This document shows, one piece after another, positions 6,007 through 12,368 of a stretch of 15,282 bases of DNA. A program made the translations under genes and the position numbers. The notes under the pieces were generated by a model that was not told where the DNA came from, did not search any database, and saw nothing but the letters and a program-made list of their open reading frames with translations. The first letter of the stretch is position 1; every line of letters starts with the position of its first letter. Origin of the DNA: Acidimicrobiia bacterium (GTDB lineage Bacteria; Actinomycetota; Acidimicrobiia; Spongiisociales; SHLN01); assembly GCA_030623545.1 (NCBI GenBank), contig JAUXLW010000011.1:1-15282 (forward strand), written 5' to 3'.

Positions 6007-7044
6007 CTACAAGCCGTCCCAGCGAGAAGGAGGCCACACCCGCACAAAGGCGCGACCAACGACATCGTCCTTGTGGATTGGCCCGAATACCCGACTGTCG
6101 CGGCTCTGGTTGCGGTTGTCACCCATCATGAACACGAAGTCGGCCGGCACCGTAAGTGGATCCATGTCGCGAGTCGTCACGCCCTCAGGTATATATGGCT
6201 CAGCTATGGGGCTGCCGTTTATGTAGATCTGGTTATCGCGGATCTCAATGGTCTGCCCCGGCAAGGCTATGACTCTCTTGATGAGAACCGTGTCCGGCGA
6301 AACCAGTCCGGTGGCCTCGCCAACACGGCGCACCACCCGCTGGGCTAGAGAGCGCTCCGCGTCCACCGCTTCCGGCGAGTCGAAAACCAGGATGTCCCCC
6401 CGTTCAATGGCCCCGAACCGGTAGGAGAGCTTGTTGACAAGAACGCGGTCCTTGATCTCGAGAGTTGGCACCATGGATGCCGACGGGATGTAGAAGGCCT
6501 GAAAGAAAAAGGTCTTTATGACGATGGCCACCACAACGCTCACGACGATGAGAGCAGGCAGCTCCTTCCAAAACGACCGACTTCGCCGCTTTGATTTGCG
6601 CTTAACCTTGCGGGTCTTCCGGCGCCGTGCCTGGGCTTCAGCGATCTTGATCTTCTCGAGGTCGTCATATGTGGGATGTTCTTGCGATGGCTCCGGCATC
6701 GGGGAACCTTCATCATCGCCCAACGTGACCTCACGTTCGGAGCGACGCGCCGCCCGGATCTGCGAGTCCAGCTCGCTCAGTGAAGGCTCCTCTGCTGGGC
6801 CGCTGGTGGTTTCTTCGAATAGCTGTTTGAGAGCGTCGAATCGATCCAACACGGACCCGCCGTTCTCGTCGGCGGGCTCCGGCCGCGCCTCATCCAACTC
6901 ATTGTGTTCCGGGGCGGCACCCTTCTGTTCGGCGGGGGAAGGTGGCGCTGCCGAAGGAAGATCCTCCCCTTCCGGGCCCTCCACGAATCGCTCGAACGGC
7001 CTTCGAGGCGGGAGCTCTTCATCGGGTGTCTGCTTGTCGGCCAT
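6007..7044 (-). CDS. lepB: Signal peptidase I with a long N-terminal cytoplasmic region
   Basis: Type I signal peptidase cleaves signal peptides from exported proteins at the outer face of the membrane. The sequence has one membrane helix at about 162-181, immediately followed by PSASMVPTL at 187-195 with catalytic Ser190, and IKRVIALPG with general-base Lys256. The GDNRNQSRDSR box lies at 308-318. Those features make the assignment secure. The unusual part is the N-terminal 157 residues: an acidic, proline-rich, low-complexity stretch (1-130) and a strongly basic juxtamembrane segment (140-156). Many homologues have only a few tens of residues before the helix. The gene follows rplS by 82 nt and precedes DUF2469 by 96 nt. 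RNase HII, often found between lepB and DUF2469, is not present. A clear Shine-Dalgarno is lacking before the ATG. Confidence 0.95.
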   Translation of the reverse strand: MADKQTPDEELPPRRPFERFVEGPEGEDLPSAAPPSPAEQKGAAPEHNELDEARPEPADENGGSVLDRFDALKQLFEETTSGPAEEPSLSELDSQIRAARRSEREVTLGDDEGSPMPEPSQEHPTYDDLEKIKIAEAQARRRKTRKVKRKSKRRSRSFWKELPALIVVSVVVAIVIKTFFFQAFYIPSASMVPTLEIKDRVLVNKLSYRFGAIERGDILVFDSPEAVDAERSLAQRVVRRVGEATGLVSPDTVLIKRVIALPGQTIEIRDNQIYINGSPIAEPYIPEGVTTRDMDPLTVPADFVFMMGDNRNQSRDSRVFGPIHKDDVVGRAFVRVWPPSRWDGL

Positions 7045-7105
7045 AGTGTCAACTCAGCCAGGGTAGATAGGAGTAACGCTTAGAGGTCATCGGGCGCCGG
7101 GAAGG

Positions 7106-7120
7106 CATCCTTGAAGGATG
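7106..7120 (-). terminator. Short perfect hairpin downstream of rplS
   Basis: CATCCTT and AAGGATG (7106-7112 and 7114-7120) form a compact inverted repeat just after the rplS stop. GGCGCC sequences flank it on both sides and may extend the pairing. No U-tract follows on the minus strand, so it may stabilise the rplS mRNA end or give partial termination before lepB. Confidence 0.4.
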
Positions 7121-7126
7121 GCGCCC

Positions 7127-7468
7127 CTACCGCTTTTCCTTGATGCGGGTTGCTTTGCCCACCCGATCGCGGAGGTAATAGAGCTTCGCTCGCCGAACCG
7201 CCCCGCGGCGGACGACCTCGATCTTGGCGAGGATCGGAGCGTGAACCGGAAAGATCCTCTCAACTCCCACGCCGAACGCCACTTTGCGCACCGTGAACGT
7301 CTCCCGGGCGCCGGTCCCGCTGCGGGCGATGACTACGCCCTCGAAGAGCTGGACGCGCTCTCGCCCTCCTTCGACCACCCTGACATGCACGATGACGGTG
7401 TCGCCCGGGTTGAAATCGGGGATGTCATCGCGGAGAAAGCCATCTTCGAGCTCTTCGAGCGTGTTCAT
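7127..7468 (-). CDS. rplS: 50S ribosomal protein L19
   Basis: The 113-residue product matches L19 along its whole length. The family landmarks are FNPGDTVIVHVRVVEGGRERVQ, FEGVVIARSG, ETFTVRKV, GVGVERIFPVHAP and the basic ending RRAKLYYLRDRVGKATRIKEKR. L19 sits at the interface of the large and small ribosomal subunits. The start is the ATG at 7468, giving the usual L19 N-terminus (MNTLEELE) with AAGG seven bases upstream; the open frame continues further but would add 15 atypical residues and cross a hairpin. It lies 48 nt downstream of trmD, the classic pairing, with a terminator-like hairpin between them that may set its expression separately. Confidence 0.97.
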   Translation of the reverse strand: MNTLEELEDGFLRDDIPDFNPGDTVIVHVRVVEGGRERVQLFEGVVIARSGTGARETFTVRKVAFGVGVERIFPVHAPILAKIEVVRRGAVRRAKLYYLRDRVGKATRIKEKR

Positions 7469-7491
7469 AGAGTGCCTTGCACAAGAAAAGT

Positions 7492-7507
7492 CCCGGCCGA
7501 TGCCGGG
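7492..7507 (-). terminator. Hairpin between trmD and rplS (attenuator or terminator-like)
   Basis: On the minus strand CCCGGC-ATCG-GCCGGG (7507 down to 7492) forms a perfect 6-bp GC stem with a 4-nt loop, followed by ACTTTTCTTG. The short U-rich tract makes it resemble an intrinsic terminator. It lies between the trmD stop and the rplS Shine-Dalgarno, so partial termination or RNA processing could uncouple the two genes. Confidence 0.5.
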
Positions 7508-7516
7508 CAACAAACT

Positions 7517-8206
7517 CTAATGCTTGTCGAAACCTTCCGCTACTTTCCGCCACAGATCGGGTCGGCGTGAGCGGGTGCGCTCAGCCCTTTGCTCGGCGCG
7601 CCATTCGGCAACGCGACCATGGTCGCCGGAGAGGAGTACCTCGGGTACGTCCCAATCTCGATAACGCGCCGGCCGGGTGAAGTGCGGCTCCTCGAGCAGG
7701 CCATCGCGATAGGACTCATGCATGATCGACTCGGGATTGCCAACCGTCCCCGGTAGAAGTCGAACTACCCCTTCAATCACGGCAAGGGCTGCCACCTCTC
7801 CGCCCAACATCACAAAGTCGCCAAGCGATACTTCTTCATCAATCAGATGCTCTGCCACCCGTCCGTCGACTCCCTCATAGCGCCCACAAACCAGGGTCAG
7901 GTGCTCGACGTCGGCAAAGCGATCCAGAGTGCTCTGTGTGAGCGGCGCGCCGGCGGCCGAGAACAAGACTTTCTGCGAACCGGGCAGATCTGCCAGGGCG
8001 GCATCCAGCGGCTCAACCATCATCACAAGGCCGGCTCCACCGCCGAAAGGGCTGTCGTCCAGCTGTTGGTGAGGACCCAGACCATAGGGCCTCAGGTCGA
8101 CCACATCGATCTCCACAACGCCATCGGCCCGGGCCCGCTTTACGAGACTGGTTCCCAGAGGCGAAGCGAAGAACTCAGGAAACATGGTGATAACCGAGAT
8201 TCTCAC
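7517..8206 (-). CDS. trmD: tRNA (guanine37-N1)-methyltransferase
   Basis: TrmD uses S-adenosylmethionine to make m1G37 next to the anticodon, preventing +1 frameshifting. The 229-residue protein shows the family motifs in order: the N-terminal ISVITMFPEFF strand, DDSPFGGGAGLVMMVEP, VCGRYEGVDGR, SLGDFVMLGGEVAALAVIEGVVRLLPG and DGLLEEPHFTRP. These form the trefoil-knot SAM site and the catalytic Asp region. The start is a GTG at 8206, giving VRISVITMFPEFF at the expected family position. TAACCT ends 6 nt before it on the minus strand, and the GGAGG further upstream is 13 nt away and poorly spaced, so a leaderless start is likely. Unlike the common rpsP-rimM-trmD-rplS order, trmD here is the first gene, divergent from a YbjQ-like gene. 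Confidence 0.97.
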   Translation of the reverse strand: MRISVITMFPEFFASPLGTSLVKRARADGVVEIDVVDLRPYGLGPHQQLDDSPFGGGAGLVMMVEPLDAALADLPGSQKVLFSAAGAPLTQSTLDRFADVEHLTLVCGRYEGVDGRVAEHLIDEEVSLGDFVMLGGEVAALAVIEGVVRLLPGTVGNPESIMHESYRDGLLEEPHFTRPARYRDWDVPEVLLSGDHGRVAEWRAEQRAERTRSRRPDLWRKVAEGFDKH

Positions 8207-8212
8207 ACCCTC

Positions 8213-8218
8213 AGGTTA
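8213..8218 (-). promoter_or_regulatory. -10 element (TAACCT) of trmD
   Basis: TAACCT on the minus strand ends 6 nt before the GTG start at 8206. The divergent promoter for the YbjQ-like gene lies within the same 46-nt spacer, so the two promoters are back to back. Confidence 0.45.
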
Positions 8219-8240
8219 TCCTCCACACAGGCAGAGGGCA

Positions 8241-8246
8241 TATAGG
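8241..8246 (+). promoter_or_regulatory. Possible -10 element (TATAGG) of the YbjQ-like gene
   Basis: TATAGG ends 6 nt before the ATG at 8253. It lacks the final T of the consensus, so it is a weaker match than the others. TTATCC at 8216-8221 is a poor -35 candidate. Confidence 0.3.
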
Positions 8247-8252
8247 GAAGTA

Positions 8253-9035
8253 ATGACCCAAGAAGGCAGGGGCGATGACTTTTGGACGACTGGCGGGCGT
8301 CGGATCCCTGAGGACAAGACTGTGCGCCCCCTTCTCCATGCGCTAAAAGCAGCCAGACTGGCCCGCGAGGAAGACCCCGCGGACAGGGCAGCCGTGAAGG
8401 AGTGGGCCGACAACACGACGATTGTTGTCGACTTCCGGCCCCCGGCGCGGGTCGACACCCCCATCGCGAGATCGCACCCCACACCTTCCGAATACGCCGA
8501 GGCTGCCGATTCGGCCGCCGCCGCCTTGACCCAGGCCATCGCCTCTCGCCCCACCACCGACGAGGAGTGGATCAGTGTCGAGCCGGAAGCTCCCGGCTCC
8601 CAACTCCCGGCCGAGAAACCAGCCCCGGCCCGGCCGCAACCGGCTCCCGAATGGGGCGAGCAGTGGCGAGATGCCGTTCAAGGTTGGGTCCGGATTGGCG
8701 ACGGCGCCAAGGTGTGGCGCCCCATTGTCACCACAACGACCACGGTCCCGAACTGGGAGATCGACACCAATCTCGGCATTGTGACCGGGGAATCTGCGTG
8801 CGCCGTCGAAACCAAGGGCCTCGGCACACTGGTTGAGTCGGTGGATGGCAACGATGCCATGCGCAAGATCCTCGCCAGAGACCGGGCCCTGGCACAGGAA
8901 GCGATGGTCCGCGAAGCGGTTGCCAGGGGCGCCCATGCCGTGATTGGCGTGAATCTGGATTACACATTCCTTGGTGAATGTCTGATCCTGACCGTCACCG
9001 GTACCGCGGTGACCCTGCGCAACGCCCAGAAGTAA
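8253..9035 (+). CDS. YbjQ/UPF0145 (DUF74) domain protein with a long N-terminal extension
   Basis: The C-terminal part (about 160-257 of 260 residues) is a YbjQ/UPF0145 domain. Its start TTTTVPNWEIDTNLGIVTGE, the middle ALAQEAMVREAVARGAHAVIGVNLDY and the ending LILTVTGTAVTL are all diagnostic. This family forms pentamers in known structures and is labelled heavy-metal-binding, but its function is not settled. Typical members are about 105 residues long. Here about 155 extra residues precede the domain: a charged helical region (1-60), an Ala-rich stretch (80-100) and a Pro/Ala/Glu-rich linker (110-135). I recognise no domain in that extension. There is no signal peptide. The ATG at 8253 is chosen over one at 8184 because the latter would overlap the trmD coding region. 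It is divergent from trmD and convergent with the decarboxylase gene. Confidence 0.85.
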   Translation: MTQEGRGDDFWTTGGRRIPEDKTVRPLLHALKAARLAREEDPADRAAVKEWADNTTIVVDFRPPARVDTPIARSHPTPSEYAEAADSAAAALTQAIASRPTTDEEWISVEPEAPGSQLPAEKPAPARPQPAPEWGEQWRDAVQGWVRIGDGAKVWRPIVTTTTTVPNWEIDTNLGIVTGESACAVETKGLGTLVESVDGNDAMRKILARDRALAQEAMVREAVARGAHAVIGVNLDYTFLGECLILTVTGTAVTLRNAQK

Positions 9036-9059
9036 CGCCTACGTCCCCGGTCGCTACAC

Positions 9060-10499
9060 CTAGAGGCCGTCCACTAGTTCCTGCACCACGGCCATGAGCA
9101 GCTCGACGTCTGATTCTTGGGTCCGCCAATTGACGAATGCCGGCCGCAAAGCTACCCGGCCTCCGTAACGAGTTGTCCCCGCGTAAACCCTGCCGTCGGC
9201 CATGATCGCTTCCCCGAGACGTTGATTGAGGTCGTCCAGCTCGGCAGCCGACGCACCCGACGGCCGATAGCGAAAGCACACGATGTTGAGCGGGACTTCG
9301 GCCAGAAGCTCGAACCGGGAATCTTCTCCGACCAGCCGTGCGAGGTGTTGGGCGTTGCCGACACAGCGTTCCACCATGGAGCGATATCCGGCCCGGCCAT
9401 AAGCCCGCAGAGTCGCCCACACCGTGAAGGAGCGGGCCCGGCGCGACATCTCCGGCCCGAGGAAGAAATAAGCCGGCCGCTCGGCGTCCGGATCGGGCAG
9501 ATAGTCGGCCCCGGCCGAGAAAGACTTCAAGAGCCACGACTCGTCGCCCACAAGGACAATGCCGTTGTCGAAGGGGACGTTGAGCCACTTGTGCCCGTCG
9601 GCGATCACCGAGTCTGCGCGTTCGATACCGGCCGCCAAATGGGCGTAGTCGGGGCTGATCCGCGCAAAGAGCCCAAACGCTCCGTCGATGTGGAGCCAGG
9701 CGTTGTGGCGCTCCGCGAGGTCGGCGAGGGCATCGATAGGATCGAAATGGCCGGCGTTGACTTCCCCGGCGTTACCTACAATGATCGACGGGGCCCCGCC
9801 GAGCGCCACCAGCGCCGCTTCCATTGCCTCCAGATCGATGGTCCCGACCCCATCCGCTGAGAAGGTTTGAACGGCCGACCTTCCCATACCCAGCATGCCA
9901 AGTGCTTTGCGGGCCGAGACATGGATCCAGCCGGATGACAGCACCTGTGGGGCTGGAAGGTTCCCGAAACCCTGGTCGGCGAGATCGATACCGTGCTGTT
10001 CTGACCACCATTGCCTGGCAGCCCCCAGGGCCGTGAAGTTCGCCATGGTTGCCCCGGTCGTCAGCAGGCCGCTCCAGTCGCTTGGCAATGCGAACAGATC
10101 CTTCAGCCAGTCGATCGACACCAACTCGAGCTTGGTCGCCAGGGGCGCCGCATCCCACCCGCCGTTGTTCTGATCGAGTACCGAGGTGACCCAATCGGCA
10201 CCTAGTGAGGCCGGCGTAGACCCCCCGGTGACCCAATGAAAAAAACGCGGACCCGCCGACGTCACCGTGGCTTCCAGGCCCCGACCGAGCAACTCACTGA
10301 GGGCCGCTACGGCCCCATCACCCTCCTCCGGGAGTTGAGCAGCAAAGCTATCGGCAACGGTATCCGAGTCCGGGCTGCGCATCTGGCGGGTGTCGAGGCC
10401 CTCGAGGTAGACCAGCGCCTCGCGAGAGACCAGCTCGATGACGTCCTTGAATTCGCTCGGGTTCGCCAGAGGGTCGCTGGGATTGATCGATTGATCCAT
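9060..10499 (-). CDS. PLP-dependent group II amino-acid decarboxylase family protein
   Basis: The 479-residue protein is a fold-type I PLP enzyme of the aromatic-amino-acid/glutamate decarboxylase group. The PLP-binding lysine is Lys304 in DGHKWLN, Asp272 in HIDGAFG should contact the pyridine nitrogen, and His193 in IHVSARKALGMLG fits the cofactor-stacking histidine. TTGATMANFTAL at 147-158 is the phosphate-binding region. The substrate cannot be read from sequence; tyrosine, tryptophan, aspartate and others are used in this group. The ATG has AGGAG nine bases upstream and lies only 6 nt after the cofH stop, so it belongs to the cofG-cofH transcript. CofG and CofH consume tyrosine, and tyrosine decarboxylases belong to this family, so a tyrosine-linked role is conceivable but unproven. 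No terminator is visible in the 24-nt gap to the convergent YbjQ-like gene. Confidence 0.88.
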   Translation of the reverse strand: MDQSINPSDPLANPSEFKDVIELVSREALVYLEGLDTRQMRSPDSDTVADSFAAQLPEEGDGAVAALSELLGRGLEATVTSAGPRFFHWVTGGSTPASLGADWVTSVLDQNNGGWDAAPLATKLELVSIDWLKDLFALPSDWSGLLTTGATMANFTALGAARQWWSEQHGIDLADQGFGNLPAPQVLSSGWIHVSARKALGMLGMGRSAVQTFSADGVGTIDLEAMEAALVALGGAPSIIVGNAGEVNAGHFDPIDALADLAERHNAWLHIDGAFGLFARISPDYAHLAAGIERADSVIADGHKWLNVPFDNGIVLVGDESWLLKSFSAGADYLPDPDAERPAYFFLGPEMSRRARSFTVWATLRAYGRAGYRSMVERCVGNAQHLARLVGEDSRFELLAEVPLNIVCFRYRPSGASAAELDDLNQRLGEAIMADGRVYAGTTRYGGRVALRPAFVNWRTQESDVELLMAVVQELVDGL

Positions 10500-10505
10500 G
10501 TCCTG

Positions 10506-12368
10506 TTACTCCTGCTGGGCCGGTTGAAGAATCTCGTAGACGGTGTTCCGGCGAGCCGGCGTCCGGCCGGCTGCCAGGATCGTTTCCTCTAATTCTTCGG
10601 GCGTAGCCAACTGTCCATGGGCAGCACCGGCTGCTCGGGAGATGTTCTCGTCCATCAGCGTTCCCCCCATGTCATTGCACCCGGCATCGAGCAACCGCCT
10701 GCCACCCTCCAAACCCAGCTTGACCCAGGAAGCCTGAATGTTGTCGATCAAACCATCGAAAGCGATGCGAGCTACCGCATGGATCAAAACCACTTCATCC
10801 CAGGTCGGGCCCGGCCGCGATTGTCCCCGGAGATAGATCGGGGCTCCCATGTGAACGAACGGCAAGGGCACAAACTCGGTTATGCCACCGGTGCGTCGTT
10901 GAATATCACGGAGCACTTCCAGGTGGTTGGCCCACGAGCGGGGACCGTCGATATGCCCGAACATGATGGTGGAAGTGGACCGCAGGCCCATCTCGTGCGC
11001 CTTCACCATCACATACGCCCATTCGGCGGTCGTGATCTTGTCGGGACACAGGTGCCGCCGCACGTCATCGTCGAGGATCTCGGCCGCGGTCCCCGGGAGG
11101 GTTCCCAGGCCCGCTTCTTTGAGCCTGGCAAGAAACTCAACCACGGTGGCCCCCGACGTCTCGGCCCCTTGCCACACCTCGAGCGGGGTGAAACCGTGGA
11201 TATGCATGTCCGGAACGGCAGCTTTGATCAGCTCAGTGACATGCACGTAGAAATCACCGGTGAAGTCGGGATGTATCCCTCCTTGCAAGGTGACTTCGGT
11301 CGCTCCCCGCTCCCACGCCTCACGGCTCCGTTCCACCACCTCATCAAGGCTCAGAAGGTATGGCTCCCCTCGCAGGTTGAGCGACCGGGGGCCTTTGGAG
11401 AAAGCGCAGAACCCGCAGCGGAAGTAGCACTGGTTGGTGTAGTTGATATTGCGATTGATTACGTACGTGACCACATCGCCGTTGCGCTTCCGTCGTAGAT
11501 GATCTGCGGTGGCGGCGATGGCATCGACCTCGGCTCCCCGGGCCCGGAAAAGCACCTCAACCTCATCACGACTCGGTGGGTCTCCGTTGCGGGATCGCTC
11601 GAGGATGGCCCCGACCTGATCTCCCACCTGCGAATGCTCCGATTGGGCGATAACCCAGGCCTGGTCCGTCCACTCGAGAGATAGGCGAGTCGCAGGAAGG
11701 GGTGGATCGAGTGCCAGGCCGGGAGCCCACTCATAGCGCGGGCGGGCGACACCACTCCCGTCGATCTGGTGCAAGTAGGCCGAGAACAGCTCACGATCAA
11801 GAACTTCGCGGGCGGAGTCGATTTCGACGCCGGGAGGAATAGCCGTCCTTTCGACCAGAGTGAGGGGATCGACCATGTCGCGCAGCTGGCCGAGAGATTC
11901 GGAGTCCCAGTCGCGCAGGAGGAGGTCTCCGGCACCCTCCGCGACTGCGCTCACCGCTTCGTCGGTCGTGTCGACGAAAACCGACACTGCGGTGTCGACA
12001 GCCGGGAAAGACATCAGCTCGATCGCCTCCGACACGCGGCTGCGGCCGGTTCGCAAGAAAGCCGCGCCGGACCTGACCACCGCATCGAGGACCTTTTCAG
12101 CAGGCCCTTCGTAGAGCACGGTTATTCGCCAACCGGGCACGCCCGCAGCAGCCAGCTCCAGAGCCTGATCGGGGGTGGCAATCCAACCCAGTGGCTCGAC
12201 CTCCCCCGGGCCGGCCACAGGAACCAGTCCACCGGCGAGAATCTCACGGCGAGCATCGGCCGATAGGACCGCCGACTCGGCCACCGTGGCGCCCTGCTTG
12301 CGGCGGGTGGCAGCCCACACCTCGCTGACGTCCTCGGGCGCCGGCCGTAAGCGGTGGTAGGTGATCAA
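10506..12368 (-). CDS. cofH: FO synthase subunit CofH (radical SAM) with a unique N-terminal domain
   Basis: CofH joins a tyrosine-derived radical to 5-amino-6-ribitylamino-uracil in F420 chromophore (FO) synthesis. The radical SAM core starts near residue 252; the cluster cysteines are Cys314, Cys318 and Cys321 in CYFRCGFC, preceded by the family motif DVVTYVINRNINYTN. EVTLQGGIHP, the HIHGFTPLEV region and the C-terminal NDMGGTLMDENISRAAGA confirm CofH. Total length is 620 residues, whereas the core accounts for about 370. Residues 1-250 are extra and show alternating predicted strands and helices (GWIAT, RITVLYE, AAFLRT, AVSVFVDT, DLLLRD, LTLVERT), like part of a barrel, and match no domain I recognise. 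The start is TTG at 12368, overlapping the cofG stop as TTGA, with GGAGG seven bases upstream. Translational coupling with cofG means the extension is translated. Confidence 0.92.
   Translation of the reverse strand: MITYHRLRPAPEDVSEVWAATRRKQGATVAESAVLSADARREILAGGLVPVAGPGEVEPLGWIATPDQALELAAAGVPGWRITVLYEGPAEKVLDAVVRSGAAFLRTGRSRVSEAIELMSFPAVDTAVSVFVDTTDEAVSAVAEGAGDLLLRDWDSESLGQLRDMVDPLTLVERTAIPPGVEIDSAREVLDRELFSAYLHQIDGSGVARPRYEWAPGLALDPPLPATRLSLEWTDQAWVIAQSEHSQVGDQVGAILERSRNGDPPSRDEVEVLFRARGAEVDAIAATADHLRRKRNGDVVTYVINRNINYTNQCYFRCGFCAFSKGPRSLNLRGEPYLLSLDEVVERSREAWERGATEVTLQGGIHPDFTGDFYVHVTELIKAAVPDMHIHGFTPLEVWQGAETSGATVVEFLARLKEAGLGTLPGTAAEILDDDVRRHLCPDKITTAEWAYVMVKAHEMGLRSTSTIMFGHIDGPRSWANHLEVLRDIQRRTGGITEFVPLPFVHMGAPIYLRGQSRPGPTWDEVVLIHAVARIAFDGLIDNIQASWVKLGLEGGRRLLDAGCNDMGGTLMDENISRAAGAAHGQLATPEELEETILAAGRTPARRNTVYEILQPAQQE

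Noticed and set aside
5907..6122. A 71-codon minus-strand ORF overlapping the lepB 3' end and ending in a 4-nt overlap with the DUF2469 start
   Set aside because: Most of it is another frame of lepB, it has no rnhB likeness, and DUF2469 already has its own good Shine-Dalgarno. The overlap is probably chance.
10617..11498. A 293-codon plus-strand ORF opposite cofH
   Set aside because: It mirrors the CofH radical SAM core on the other strand and shows no coherent fold or motif.
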